A stretch of DNA of 64,000 nt, taken from NCBI RefSeq assembly GCF_902635505.1, contig NC_045431.1:23653001-23717000 (forward strand), in the 5' to 3' direction. The notes under the pieces were generated by a model that saw nothing but the letters and a program-made list of their open reading frames with translations, was not told the DNA's origin and searched no databases. Positions within the stretch are counted from its first letter, which is position 1; each line of letters begins with the position of its first letter. Below are positions 10,970 to 22,329 of the stretch, piece by piece. A program made the translations under genes and the position numbers. Origin of the DNA: Sarcophilus harrisii. Taxonomy: Eukaryota > Chordata > Mammalia > Dasyuromorphia > Dasyuridae.

Positions 10970-11153
10970 GATACAGTGGAGAGAGAAGACTGGGGATCAA
11001 GTTGTCTCTTCTGAAGCACATGATCTATGTGACAATGGACAAACCCCTTAGTCTTTCAGGACCTCAGTCTTTTTATCTATCAAATGAAATAATTGAACTA
11101 GGTGGCTTTGGAAGTATCTCCAAGCTCTAGATCTAGGATCCTGTGGCCCCCAA
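10970..11153 (+). mobile_element. MIR/THER SINE
   Basis: A good match to the MIR layout: 'gatctatgtgacaatggaca', 'ggacctcagtctttttatct', 'attgaactaggtggctttgg' and 'ctctagatctaggatcctgt'. Confidence 0.7.
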
Positions 11154-11176
11154 TGTCCCTTCTATGTGTTGTATTA

Positions 11177-11777
11177 TTGTAATGCCGGAGAAACTGTGGC
11201 AAGATACAGTTTAGGGAGTTTTTAATATTTTATTTGAAAGGGAGAGATTTGTTGGGACCAAATGGATCCACAGTTTGGTCCCAGGGCTGAATGAGACTAT
11301 CATCTCTAAGAATGCAGCATCTATCCAGCATCCAGTAGCCAATGCGAGTTCTCAATGACATTTATACACAGTAGCTAAACAAAGGCAGGGAGGTGGAGTC
11401 CAAACTTTGGTGTGCGGGGAATCTCCAGGCAGAAACCATTCATTCAGTTCTGACAGGTTGGGGGTTAGGACCATAAATTCTAACAAGATGGGAGTTAAGA
11501 AAGTGTCTGACTACAGACACAAAGTCTAGAGTCCCTCTTTCTGCATTTACTCATTGACAATTTATAACCTTAAAGCAAATAGCCCTGAGTTATAACAGTC
11601 TTCATGGCAGAAGAGTTGCGGAGTGGGGGCAGGGGGGAGGAGGTGAGGAGGGGTTGCATGTAAGAAGATTGAGGCAGAACAATTAAGGAAACCAAGACAG
11701 GACCAATTAGGGAAACTGAGGCAGAACCAATGTAAGGAAATTGAGGCAGGACAATAAGAGAGAACTGTTGCACAACA
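11177..11777 (-). mobile_element. Solo LTR, minus strand (fossil)
   Basis: On the minus strand about 600 bp open with TGTTGTGCAACAG and close with GGCATTACA. The sense strand has a TATA-like box at about 11361-11367 and an AATAAA signal at about 11229-11234, in the right order for U3-R-U5. No internal viral region flanks it. Target duplication is not clear by eye. It belongs to a different family from the LTR at 9975-10669. The exact family is unknown to me. Confidence 0.65.
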
Positions 11778-11789
11778 GTATAGTCTCTC

Positions 11790-12140
11790 TAATCAAATGT
11801 TCTAATTCAGATATTTGCTCTGATACTCACTTACCCTGTGTAGTGTGGTCTAATAACTTCACTTTCTCATCTAAAATGAAAAAGTTACTCCAGACTCCCT
11901 TTAAGGTCTTTTCCAGCTCAAGATGATTTTTCATTGTACCTATATCCTCAATGCACCATCACCTAAAAATTCACAAGTATTGATGGTGAGCAAGGCACCC
12001 ATTAGGGATTCAAATTGGGATGTTCAATCATCCTTCTGTGTTGGCAGCAAATTTAGCTATGTAGCTATGTGCAAGACATTCTGTCTACCCCTCTGGGTCT
12101 CAGTTTCTTATTTGAAAATAAAGGGACTCGATCCCTATAT
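11790..12140 (+). mobile_element. Two tandem MIR relics
   Basis: The first, about 11790-11930, has 'ctttctcatctaaaatgaaa' and 'ggtcttttccagctcaagat'. The second, about 12000-12140, has 'tgtgcaagacattctgtcta', 'gggtctcagtttcttatttg' and 'gggactcgatcc'. Both are on plus and truncated at the head. Confidence 0.6.
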
Positions 12141-12194
12141 TTATGCCCACCTGCATTTTTGATTTCCTTCACAAGCTAATTGTACAATATTTCA

Positions 12195-12470
12195 GAGTCT
12201 GATTCTTTTTGTACAGCAAAATAACGTTTTGGTCCTGTATACTTATTGTGTATCTAATTTCGATTTTAATATATTTAACATCTACTGGTCATCCTGCCAT
12301 CTGGGGGAGGGGGTGGAGGGTAAGAGGTGAAAAATTGGAACAAGAGGTTTGGCAATTGTTAATGCTATAAAGTTACCCATACATATAACCTGTAAATAAA
12401 AGGCTATTAAATTTTTAAAAAGAGAGAGAGAGAGAATGAAAAAAAAAAAAAGAAAAGAAAGTGACTGATG
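12195..12470 (+). mobile_element. L1-type 3' UTR end with GA/A-rich tail
   Basis: Contains the well-kept 3' landmarks 'catcctgccatctgggggag', 'gaggtttggcaattgttaat', 'ttacccatacatataacctg' and 'taaataaaaggctatta'. After these a GA repeat and A-run form the tail. This 3' end type is common in marsupial genomes; I assign it to L1. The good preservation suggests a fairly young insertion. Confidence 0.65.
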
Positions 12471-12534
12471 GATATGAGCTCTAAAAATCTTATAGGCCCT
12501 AAAGATGTTCTCTATCTTGTGGAGTTTGTCATCA

Positions 12535-13105
12535 AAAGTTGGGGTTCTGTCATGTGAAGAATTCACAATGGCCATTCTCTTTGACAAAAGGTAGATTTAT
12601 TTAAGGAAGAAGTTACAGCCAAAATGGAGGGATACAATAGGCACAGAGAATTGTAAATATGAAACAGAGTGGGAGAGCATGTGAAAGAGAAGTTCCTCAA
12701 TGGATCTCACAATAACCCAGTAGAAAGCTAACACCCCAGGAGGTGGAAGCATCCTCTTAGCTGGCAGGCTAAAGTCTGAAACGGACTTAGCACCCTAAAA
12801 GAATGAGTTGTAAGAAAGAGAAGTGAGGTTGGGAAATATAATGGAGTAGGGGAGATGCCAAGGGGCATAAGGGAAGGAGAAGAAAAGGGGGAAATAAATC
12901 ATAAGGCAAGGTGCTTAGTGGGCTGACCCACCGGAGGGCAGTAGCAGAACATGGGCCATAAATTGTTTTGTAGGGAAAATTTAGCCTCAGGGTCATGGCA
13001 ACTTGGATTTCTGACCTGATTATTCTTAAAGGGTGGAACCAGAAACAAGGAACAAAACTGATCTCCATTATCAGAGATTTCTTCCTTTTAGCCTAAGGGG
13101 TTCAT
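12535..13105 (-). mobile_element. LTR-type element, minus strand, probably solo (fossil)
   Basis: On the minus strand this block has an AATAAA signal near 12596-12601, about 60 bp before the sense end. The sense U3-like part carries 'gccagctaagaggatgcttc' and 'cctggggtgttagctttcta'. The block is GC-richer than its surroundings. Boundaries are uncertain. No viral open frame is attached. The minus open frame at 12787-13068 is a chance frame inside it. Confidence 0.5.
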
Positions 13106-15190
13106 TTTTATGAATTCCTCTGCTAACCACACAGCAATGACTACCTCATCACTATTATGGAATTACAGGTCACATTGGAGTCCAGTTCATTTCAGACTAC
13201 TTCATGTGACATTACTCAGATTCCTCTTCCCTGCCCCAGAGAATAATGAGAACAAGCAAATTCTAATCCCCTCTGCCCTGCTTTTCATACTGTACTATAT
13301 CTGAAGCTTGGCTAAATAGTCAAGAGATAACACCAGCAAAATGTAGTAAAAATCCAATTGACTTTGAACTCTCTTTGAAATTTTATCTTTTGTCCTTACT
13401 GACCCTACTTGATGCAAAAGAAAAAGAAGAAAGATCAACACATTTTCTTCCCCTCTTTCTCCAGTATTCAATGCATGTAGTGCTAGCAATCTAAATTTAA
13501 AAGGAAGAAAACAGTTCTCTTATTTGCATTATGTTTTTAATTCACTGGTGTTAAAGCATACAGAGAGTTTATATGCTGATGTGCTCTGGAGGAGAAAAAT
13601 GGTTAGAAGCCATATCTTCCACTGCACCTCCTTCTTTTATATTGACATCAACTAATTTCAAATTTCCCAGCATCTTATTTCTAAAACAGACCTCTATACT
13701 AGGAAGCATCACCTCTCTATCATCATCTGACCTAAGTGCTTCAGTAAGCATGACATCCCACCATCCTCATTAAACAGATGAATTCATTGAAGCAGAGGAG
13801 ACAAGTATTTGCCTATGGTTGCAAAGGAAGTTAAGTGTAGAGAAAGGAGGACAACTCATTGGCTCATACAGATAGTTTATTGTTTAGCTCATAAGCAACA
13901 GATGCTTTCCCATACCCTTGATCATTTTTCCAATGGCAGAGCAGTTAAGGGGAAAGAATGTTAGATTGAGCACAGAAAATGGCCACACACAAATCTAAGA
14001 ACAGAATAGAGAAAGGGATATCAAAATACATAATTTATAATTAGATTTGTCTCCAAGATAGGTTTCAGAGAGGAAGGAAGAATTATATAATAGATAACAA
14101 ACCTTCAATTTAAGTCTTACTGCTGATCCATAATGTATAATTCTAGACAAGTTATTTTTTTTTTTAAATCTCTCATTACCCCCACAAAATTCTTAAGGAC
14201 ATTTCATGTGATGGGATAACTACCCTAAACACCACAACCATTCTAACCCCCAATAGTCAGAGGGCAAGTTCCTTCCCCCAATCCTCCAATGTCCATCCCA
14301 ATCTTCTCTCCCTATTCCTCCCATCCCTTTTCCCTTGAAAGGTGAGAAAGCTGCCTTTGGGATTGATTCTTGATCTTGATGTGTCTCCCTTGAAAAGGGG
14401 CTTTCTAATAATCTTTGGGCAATGAATATGGCTTCCTCAAGGGAATTAAAGATTCACATGGAATTGGAGGATGAGTTCTCACATCCTGGCTTTCTATTTC
14501 CATATCCATCTATTGAAGCTAAGTGCTTCAATATACTTCTTTTATATCTTTTCTAGTCTATAACTAAATGAAACTTCTTTTATTAACTGTTGAATAACCT
14601 ACTAGGTCTCATTTCAGTTCACTATTTAATTTAAACTAACAGCATTTCAGCCTTATAAACTCTTAGTTAAATGCCTGCATTGATAGAATGGATTTTTCTC
14701 TGCAGGAATTTCTACATCAGAGATATGAGAAGTCCAGAACAATTAAAAAAACAAAGCTATAAGGTAGACATGCATTCTTTTATCTAGCTTTGCTTTCATA
14801 CAATTATATTGTTAGAAGAAACCAGAATTGAACCTAGATAGCCTTTGAGGGAGTGCTTTACTACAATGCTGCAGACTATGTCTATGATAGGTAGATGCAT
14901 TGTACTGTTCTACAAAGCCAGGAGGGCAAGGGAAATTTCTGAATTAAGCAAAATGAACTCTATTCTTTTGCAATAAATACACTCGGGTTACATTTCAACT
15001 TTGTTCATTCGACACTTCAGCTCATGGGTAAAACTACCTTTTAATAATGTCCTCTTATTCTAGTAATGAAATTTTCTCTGTTGGCTTCCCACTTTATATT
15101 GAAGCTTCTTTCTACTGTGGCAAATAAGAAAAAAAGTCTATCTGCATCTAGAAAAATAATTAATAAATAGAAGAATGTATAAAACAATTT
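13106..15190. other. Mostly unassigned sequence
   Basis: A decayed MIR on minus may lie at about 13770-13840 ('attaaacagatgaattcatt'). Segment 14155-14500 is pyrimidine-richer and may be an old repeat of unknown family. Open frames at 13569-13751 and 13573-13773 overlap on opposite strands and show no domain. No gene seen. Confidence 0.4.
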
Positions 15191-15194
15191 TACA

Positions 15195-15425
15195 TAAACA
15201 TAAATATATCTATTTGGGCCTAATAGTAGCCCTCTCTAGGCTGGGAGTGGGATAGAGGAAGGGGAAAAAAAAAAGAAATTTATGTGATAATTTTGTTGTA
15301 TATTGGAGAAAAGCAGCAAATTGTGTGTAATAGATTTGCATTTCATGTATAATCATCTTTTTATTGAATTATGTTATGGAAATGCTTGTTTTATCCCATA
15401 AATTAAAAATAAAATTAAAAAAATT
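15195..15425 (+). mobile_element. LINE-type 3' end, A-rich tail
   Basis: Has a 'gggagtgggatagaggaagg' segment followed by a tail reading 'attatgttatggaaatgctt' and 'aaattaaaaataaaattaaa'. This is the shape of marsupial L1 3' UTR ends, but the subfamily is not recognised. Confidence 0.5.
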
Positions 15426-15544
15426 TAAAATGATCATGGTGAACTTTACTATATATACTATTTGAATATGAGTTTATGATGATAAATTAGGAGAACATAA
15501 GGGCACAAGTACTCAGCCTTATCTTTGGTTTGGTTAATAAGTTT

Positions 15545-15700
15545 AAAGGATTTAGAGCTTAAAGGAAATTCACATATTGCAAAGTCTAACTTTCATTTTA
15601 TAGATGAGAAAAATGAAACCCATTAAGGTAAAACTACTTGTCCAAGATCACTGCATTATAGCAAACCTATTTTGAATAAATCCAGGACTCCTCCACACCA
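15545..15700 (-). mobile_element. MIR SINE, minus strand
   Basis: Plus strand reads 'cattttatagatgagaaaaa', 'acttgtccaagatcactgca' and 'aataaatccaggactcct', the reverse complement of the MIR core. Confidence 0.65.
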
Positions 15701-16339
15701 TACCATTCTACATCCAAACTTTATATATCAGAAATCAGCTAGTAGATAGGTTGGTCAAAGCTACCTCCTCTCCTTGTCTTCATAACAATATGCATAAAGG
15801 AGAGGTGCCCAGAATTTCCTTAATTAGTGCTTCTACATTTACCCAAAGCTGCTCATGACATGACTGACTCTGTCCCCTCTTTGTCAGAGTCACTTATTGA
15901 ATTCTTATTGAATTGCATTTAATAAATTAAATTATGTACGATGTCTTCATAAAGAAAAGTGTAACCCTAAATAGGACCTGTGTCCCCAATTCATGTTTCC
16001 CACATTAGCTTTTATAAATTGTTTTCTGCATGAAAATAGCATGAATCAGATGTTACAATTTGTTTTTCTTACATTATACAGAGCAAGAATGGGAGAATTC
16101 AAGTGGTGAAACATCTAGAATGTGAAAGAATAAAATATGTTCAGTATCCAAGTGTCATGCTTTTCCATTGCTCCAAATGATAGACATTTTTTTTAAAGGT
16201 GGAACTATTTTGTGCATTAAATCACATACACAATTTGTTATTATTGTTGTATTTGTGGTGCTTCTTGTTTTGTTTTATTTTGACAATGGGGTGGTTTTAC
16301 CATATAGCTTACTAATTTATTCATTGAATTCAGAAATAA
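15701..16339. other. Unassigned sequence
   Basis: No repeat or gene recognised. A perfect 8 bp inverted repeat with a 12 base loop lies at 15865-15892 (tgactctg/cagagtca). Confidence 0.45.
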
Positions 16340-16500
16340 AAGCATTAAGTGCAAATCTCTGCCCTGTCACTTACTACCTATATGATTTTGGATGAGTTAT
16401 TTGCTTTCTCAGGAACAAAGCTTCTTTATCTGTAGAGGGATGATACTGGATTAATTAGATTACCAAAAAAAGGTCCCTTCAAACTTAAAATTTATGACTG
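16340..16500 (+). mobile_element. MIR SINE relic
   Basis: Landmarks 'ctgccctgtcacttactacc', 'tttatctgtagagggatgat' and 'ggtcccttcaaacttaaaat' in MIR order. Confidence 0.65.
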
Positions 16501-16984
16501 AACTCATTTAATATATATGAGCTGTGAGCACAAATATCCATTATGTGCTATATGAAAGTCATTTGAGGACCGTCATGGAGTAAATCTTTGCCTCCTTCTT
16601 TTCAGGGATATGCTGGGACTTCACCAATAAGACTGATTTTTCTCAAGTGATAAAGTAGCAACATATTCCAAAGAAAGAATTGCATCAAAATGGTAAGAGA
16701 ATGGTATCAAAAGAAACTATAAAGAAAATGAAGATGGATCTGTCATCTTGAAGTAGATTGGGATCATCTGTAGACAATGTACTTGTTCTATGATTTCATT
16801 GAATTATAAGGAGAATGTGAGAAAAGCCTATAGTATTTTGGATGAACGTCACATCAGAAACTTTCAGAGAAACATGAACTAGGATGGAGAAGCAGGAATT
16901 AGCTTTTGCATGCAATAAATGGGACTATCTGAGAATGTTTTAATCCATTTAGAGTTGTTTCTACAATCCTGATTTAAAATGATG

Positions 16985-17112
16985 GCTCCAGGACATCTAG
17001 ATGGTACAGGGGATAAAGGACCAGCCCTGAAATCAGGAAGATATGAGTTCAAATCTGTTCTCTGACAATTAACCCCAAATGCCTCAGCCAAAAAAAAAAA
17101 AAAAAAAAAAAA
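16985..17112 (+). mobile_element. Short-class marsupial SINE (WSINE/MON1-head)
   Basis: tRNA-like head 'gacatctagatggtacaggg', then 'accagccctgaaatcaggaa', 'gagttcaaatctgttctctg' and 'aattaaccccaaatgcctca', ending in about 22 A. It lacks the central segment normally reading 'agctgtgtgaccctgggcaa'. Imperfect direct repeats (aaatgatgg before, aagatggtt after) may be the target duplication. Confidence 0.8.
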
Positions 17113-17665
17113 GATGGTTACATATGTAGTTTCTTTCCAGCAGTGTCCAATATGGGGATCATCATTTGGCATAGATGTGCACCAGCACACAGGTTTAGCA
17201 GCATCTGGGACAAATTTTTGCATTGTGACCTTTTTGTACTACAACCAAACCTGCACCTGGTAAAGAATCTGGATGATTATCTTATGATGTGAGTCATAGT
17301 CCTGAGAGGTTGTGTTCAATCTAAACTTACATTTTCACTGTGAGAGACATTTGCCATAAAGGGCATAATGCTGAAAATAAACCAATTGAGACAAATGAGA
17401 AATACAGTCTGTTCTTGAAGGTGTTAAAATTGATGTCAACAGATGCATTTTTTTTTTGAGATTTTAGACAGTATGGCACAGGTGATATTGATTATAAACA
17501 AATGTGACTTTTTAAAAAATCTTTTTCTGGGATAAAGCTATTACTAGACTACTCTTGCCAGACAATGAAAATGGATAATTTATATTTTGAAGATGATAAG
17601 TTAAGAAGCCTGTATGAACAATTGACTAATATTTCTTTTAGTATTCACCATATGTAGAACAATAA
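17113..17665. other. Unassigned sequence
   Basis: No repeat or gene recognised. Confidence 0.4.
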
Positions 17666-17669
17666 GCTG

Positions 17670-17800
17670 ACTAACGAACCGCTAATTAAGCACTCAAATG
17701 TGTCAGGCATTGTGCTAGGTACTGGGGATACTATGACAGAAATAAAAATAGTGAGCTTCTTCTTTCCCTCAAGTAGCTTATATTCTACCCCCAAAAAATG
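17670..17800 (-). mobile_element. L2 LINE 3' end, minus strand
   Basis: Clear reverse complement of the L2 tail: 'aattaagcactcaaatgtgt', 'caggcattgtgctaggtact', 'ggggatactatgacagaaat' and 'ccctcaagtagcttatattc'. Confidence 0.8.
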
Positions 17801-17989
17801 GTATGCACACAAGATACCACTTTTTTATTTAGATTTTTCAAATTTATTTATTGAAAGGGGCATGAAAAAAAATATCATATGGAAAGAGATAGGGATAAAC
17901 CCTGGAGCCATGACTTCACTGGCATGGAGAATTCCCCTTATCAATTTAGGTCAGCACTTTTGGTTTTAGAAAGTTTCTTCAAATACTAA

Positions 17990-18100
17990 GAGGTTAAGAG
18001 GATTGCCCAAATGATACATTCATTATCTACATGAGATAATATTTGAACCCAGGTCTTCTCAGCTTTGAACCTGGCCCTATATGTACCAAATGCTATTTTT
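17990..18100 (-). mobile_element. MIR SINE fragment, minus strand
   Basis: Reads 'gaggttaagaggattgccca' and 'tttgaacccaggtcttctca', the reverse complement of the MIR head region. Confidence 0.6.
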
Positions 18101-19290
18101 GTAAGGAAAACAGGGAGGAAAGTAGATTCAGAGAGAAAAGGAAGTGTTTGAGAAAAACAAGAAATTCTGAAAGAACTTGGTGTGAAAAAGGCCCTCAGAG
18201 AAAGATTTACTAAAGACAAAGTTTGGAAAAAAAGTCAGATGTCTCTGGTTCTCATTTATATAATTTTGCTGGTAATAATTCCCCCCCCCCTCCATTTTTT
18301 TTTCTGTGTGTGATTATGTGGCCCTTGTAATAGTTAATCTGCAGTGTAGCTGACAGAAATGTGAATTTTAGCTTTTAATTGTAAGGTAACAATGAGTCAC
18401 TAGACATGAGGAGGGCTTGCTTTGGGAAGGTAGAGCCAATGAGAAAAATAGAAATAGATGCTGGATCCTTTACTGCTTGAAAATCACAAAACAGAGGATT
18501 AGAAGAAAATGGGTTTTACATTTATTGTATACAGCTAAATTAATTGTTGAAAATAAACAAATAAATGAACAAAAATTAATAGTGAGACAAAAAAAAAAAA
18601 AGAACAGAATAAATTTCCTTCTACTTAATAAGGGTTGACTGGTAAAAGGGCTTTGTCTGCATTGCTCTTTCCTGTCTTTATGAGTTTCTCTACTTATGTC
18701 ATTTCATGTCATCTCTGTTTGTTTCTAGTCTTCTAGACTTCAGTCTTCTACTGTACATTTGTGGGAGATGATTACCCAGGTTTCTAAGTGAGTGTTGTAA
18801 TTGTTTTAGTTTGCACTGACTTTAGTAAATATTTCAAGATGTAAGAGTTGATGGTATCACCTTGATGACCTGTTTAATGAGACTCAAGAGTTATGGTGGT
18901 GAATAATAGTTATAGCTCTACTATAACAGGGTTATCCATAGGACTCTGAAAATGTGCTGCAATAGAGTGGCAATAATTTTGGGTAATTCTGCAGACGTGC
19001 CAGCATAGGTATAAAGGCCCTAAATATGCCAACGGCAATCCATGTAGCCTAGGCTACATATAAAGTATAATTCAAAATTATTCAAAATATAAATACAAGC
19101 TGATTTATAGGTGTATGCTATTAGCTTAAAGAATCAGGAAATATATCAGGTAAAATATGACGCTTTTGATGAAGCTTTGGAATTCTAAACAAGAGAGATG
19201 ATTAGGAGTTCATTTAAGGGATAGGAGATAGTAAAAGACACAAAGATAGGAAATGGAATGCTTTGGGAAGAAGGATAGGGAAAGGAAAGG
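18101..19290. other. Unassigned sequence
   Basis: Contains a C-run at 18280-18291 and an A-run at about 18588-18601. No repeat family or gene recognised. Confidence 0.45.
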
Positions 19291-19294
19291 AAGG

Positions 19295-19655
19295 GGACAT
19301 GCATTTATAAAGTATTTCCTATGTTCCAGACTGTGCTCAGTATTTTTACAAATATTATCCTGTTTGAATTGGTTGATTTCTTATTGATGGGAGTTTGAGG
19401 GGGAGTAATTTCCCTGGAAAGGAAAGTTGGGCCAGGATCTGGAACTGTTCAGATAATAAGAGCTCACATTTTATCCTAGAGTTAAGAGGGAGTCACTGGA
19501 GTTTATTGAGTACACTGATAGGGTCAGAATAATTTTATGAAATTCCTCTGGAACCTATGTGAAGAGCAAGCAGAATAAGGAGATTAATTAAAAGTTTATG
19601 TTACTAGTATAGGCAAACAAGGGCTGGAAGGTCTGAAAGTTTGTGGTATGATGAT
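19295..19655 (-). mobile_element. MIR fragment and L2 internal fragment, minus strand
   Basis: About 19295-19375 resembles reverse MIR ('gcatttataaagtatttcct', 'tacaaatattatcctgtttg'). About 19445-19655 is antisense L2: 'gggagtcactggagtttatt' followed by 'gatagggtcagaataatttt'. Confidence 0.6.
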
Positions 19656-19689
19656 TGGTAGATCAATAGGCAATAATTTAGAGCACAAC

Positions 19690-20035
19690 CTAAGAGACAT
19701 CAGAGTTCAATTCCGTCATTTTACAGATGAAGACATTGAGTTGCCAAAAAATTAAATGACTTGGCAGGGTCAATCATAGACAGCTGACAGTGCAGTATAT
19801 AGAACCTGGGCTTAGAATCAGGAAGTTTTGTCTTCATGGTTCAAATCTAGTTCCAGACACTAGTGATGTGTCTCTGGCCAAGTAACTTAAACCTTTTCCA
19901 CTCAGATCTTCATTTATCAAATAAGCTAGAGAAAATATTAAGTGCTCTGCCCAAGAAAATATAAGTAGCAGAGCTGAAATTTGAACCTTAGTCCCAGGAC
20001 ATCAGATTTCTTAGTGTTTGCCTTTTTAATACTTT
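19690..20035. mobile_element. MIR (-) / MON1 SINE (+) / MIR (-) cluster
   Basis: A plus-strand SINE at 19788-19935 has the head 'gtgcagtatatagaacctgg', then 'ggttcaaatctagttccaga' and 'ctctggccaagtaacttaaa'. It sits between two minus MIR pieces (19690-19787 and 19936-20035). The two pieces overlap in consensus coverage, so they are probably two MIR copies, not one split copy. Confidence 0.6.
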
Positions 20036-20439
20036 TATTTATGAACTTTAGAAAATTCAGAAAATCTAAGTTGTTTCCTTGTTAAATATGATGGGGTTAC
20101 TCGATCTCTAATGTCCCTTGCAAGTCTAAATAATTTGTAATTCTACTTTTCTGGTTTCTCACTTGACCTACTCACTTACCAAGGACCATTTGTATCCATT
20201 CTTTTACCTAATCACCTTAAAATTTGTTACTATAGAGCAGTGATGCCATAGCTTGGAGAAGTGGAAGATCACAATATAGTCATATTTTCTCATGTTATTT
20301 AATTTTGGTCCATGTTTTTCCATAAATCCTCTGCAGATATCTGCCCAATAGGTTGAAGATCTTTTCATTCTTTTAGCATCTCAGGATACCAATATGCTAC
20401 TTGAAAAATCAATTCAAACAGTGAAAACAAGATGGATTT

Positions 20440-20640
20440 TAATGACACAAAAGATTATGAATTTGGTTAATATCATTAATATACACATTAAGGAATGAAG
20501 AATTTGAGTCAGTCATAGTTAAATGACTTACCTACAGATACACTTAATAAGCAACACAGCTGTAACTTGACCTTAAGTCCTGTGAGTCTAAAATTCATAT
20601 TGTTTTCCTAGTACTGAATACAACTTACACCTAAAAGCTA
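20440..20640 (-). mobile_element. MIR SINE, minus strand
   Basis: Diverged copy: 'gtcatagttaaatgacttac', 'ataagcaacacagctgtaac' and 'ttgaccttaagtcctgtgag'. Confidence 0.5.
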
Positions 20641-21425
20641 AATCATCAGACAAACTAAAAGCAAAAGGTCAGGGGTTAGAAACAGGGAAGATAGATCTTG
20701 TATGTTACCCAGCAAATACCGGTTTCCATCGCTAGAAGATGTTGATGTTTTGGGAAAGTGCATTAGTTCCCTTCAAGAGCTAGGAGACCATCTACTGTAG
20801 TCAATTGTCCTCGTAGGGAGTACATTGGAGTCAAGAAGAAGCTGACTGAACATTTTCAAAACATATTTTACAAACTCTTTTCTCAGTGTGAAAATCTTTG
20901 GATGGTTAAGGGCAATTTTCAATGAGAAGCTTTCATTTTATTTTAAAGCACTTAATAAGTTTCCCCCAATACATTTGGCTTTTTATAAGAACTTACTTCA
21001 AATTTGCAGCATATCCCATACTTAAAGCATTCCATTTGAAGATAATAATCCATGGGAAAAAGTGCTTCAAAGCTAGTTTCACTAAGTAGCATTTTATTAA
21101 TACAATAATTTTCAACAAAAGAGAACAGAAAAAAAGAAGCTTTTAATTCACTTATTAAAACTTGTATTGTCTTTTTTTTTTATTAAATACAAATAGGGCA
21201 ACTGATTAGTTAGCAACTGTATTAGGCTTCAATTATATATTCTTTTGAAATTGACTAATAATGGGCCTATTTGGTCTTGCTATACAATATTTACCAATTT
21301 CTTCATTAGCCCATCTAACAGAAATATTTGCCCAGATAAATGTTCTGTTTGCCTTTACTTGACTATCCAATACATGTTCTTCTTACTGTTTTTCTGTTGA
21401 CAGAAAAGTTGAGTTGGTAGTAAGT
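20641..21425. other. Unique block, candidate conserved non-coding DNA
   Basis: The part 20860-21350 has no recognisable repeat. It is rich in ATTA/TAAT homeodomain-type cores and lacks simple sequence except a T-run at 21172-21182. This is a guess at regulatory DNA from texture only. Confidence 0.3.
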
Positions 21426-21429
21426 TGAG

Positions 21430-21630
21430 ATGTAGTAAGATAAAGTGGAAAGAACACGTGAGTTGGGATCAGGGGACCTAGGTTCACAAACCAGCCCAGC
21501 TCTTTCCCCACCTCTGTGATCTTGAGCACACCACTTCCTTCCTTGGCCCCAGTTTTCTCATGTAGAAAATGAAGGCGTTCTGCATGATGCTCTCCAAGGT
21601 CCCTGGCAACTCTAAATCCTAAGCCCTTCT
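21430..21630 (+). mobile_element. MIR SINE, near full length
   Basis: Well-kept copy: 'gtggaaagaacacgtgagtt', 'ctgtgatcttgagcacacca', 'ccagttttctcatgtagaaa', 'gatgctctccaaggtccctg' and 'gcaactctaaatcctaa'. The minus open frame 21383-21649 is just its complement. Confidence 0.75.
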
Positions 21631-21926
21631 TTCTAGTGCTCAAGAACACTGATCCCCTCTCTAAAAGGAGGCCAGAATATTTAACGGTGATTGAATCAGA
21701 CAGGCATGCACAAAATCATGATAAATGTGCATCCTAAAGAGGCAGATAATTGTACAAGCATATTGCATGGAATATGTAAGTGAAGCGCTGGAGGTCAAAG
21801 TGTAGAAGCAGACCAATTAAGCTGAGCACTAACTAAATTGTTTTCCATTGTCTGATTGAAAAGTGATCACAGGGAGACAGAAAGGTTTTTAAAGTGAAAA
21901 AGGCTCTGTTTTCCTCTGACCTTAAG

Positions 21927-21928
21927 TT

Positions 21929-22009
<81 letters not shown>

Positions 22010-22231
22010 TTTCTTTTCTTCCTTCCTTCCTTCCTTCCTTCCTTCCTTCCTTCCTTCCTTCCTTCCTTCCTTCCTTCCTTCCTTCCTTCCTTCCTTTCCC
22101 CTTTTATTTTCTTTCCTTTTTCCCCTTTTCTTTCTTTCTTTTTCTTATTCCTTCCTTCCTTTTCTTTTTTCCTTTCTTCTCTCCTTTTCTCTCTCCTCTT
22201 CTCTCTCCTCTCTCTCTCTCTCCTCCTCTCT

Positions 22232-22272
<41 letters not shown>
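21927..22272. repeat. Long homopyrimidine tract, (TTTC)n-(TTCC)n-(TC)n
   Basis: About 345 bases, nearly all C or T on plus: (TTTC)n 21927-22017, (TTCC)n 22018-22096, irregular T/C with rare A to about 22195, then (TC)n. Phe/Ser/Leu and Lys/Glu/Arg open frames here are artefacts of the repeat. Confidence 0.95.
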
Positions 22273-22276
<4 letters not shown>

Positions 22277-22329
22277 ATCTATCTATCCTCCTAACCCAAT
22301 TAAATGGTTTTTAAATAGGAAATAATATA

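Noticed and set aside
15865-15892. Perfect 8 bp hairpin as a possible terminator or small RNA
   Set aside because: Short hairpins of this size are expected by chance in 64 kb, and there is no transcript context.
19690-20035. One MIR split by a SINE
   Set aside because: The two MIR pieces cover overlapping consensus parts, so they are better explained as two copies beside a SINE.
21894-22325. 143-codon plus frame and 118-codon minus frame
   Set aside because: Translations of the TTTC/TTCC/TC repeat.
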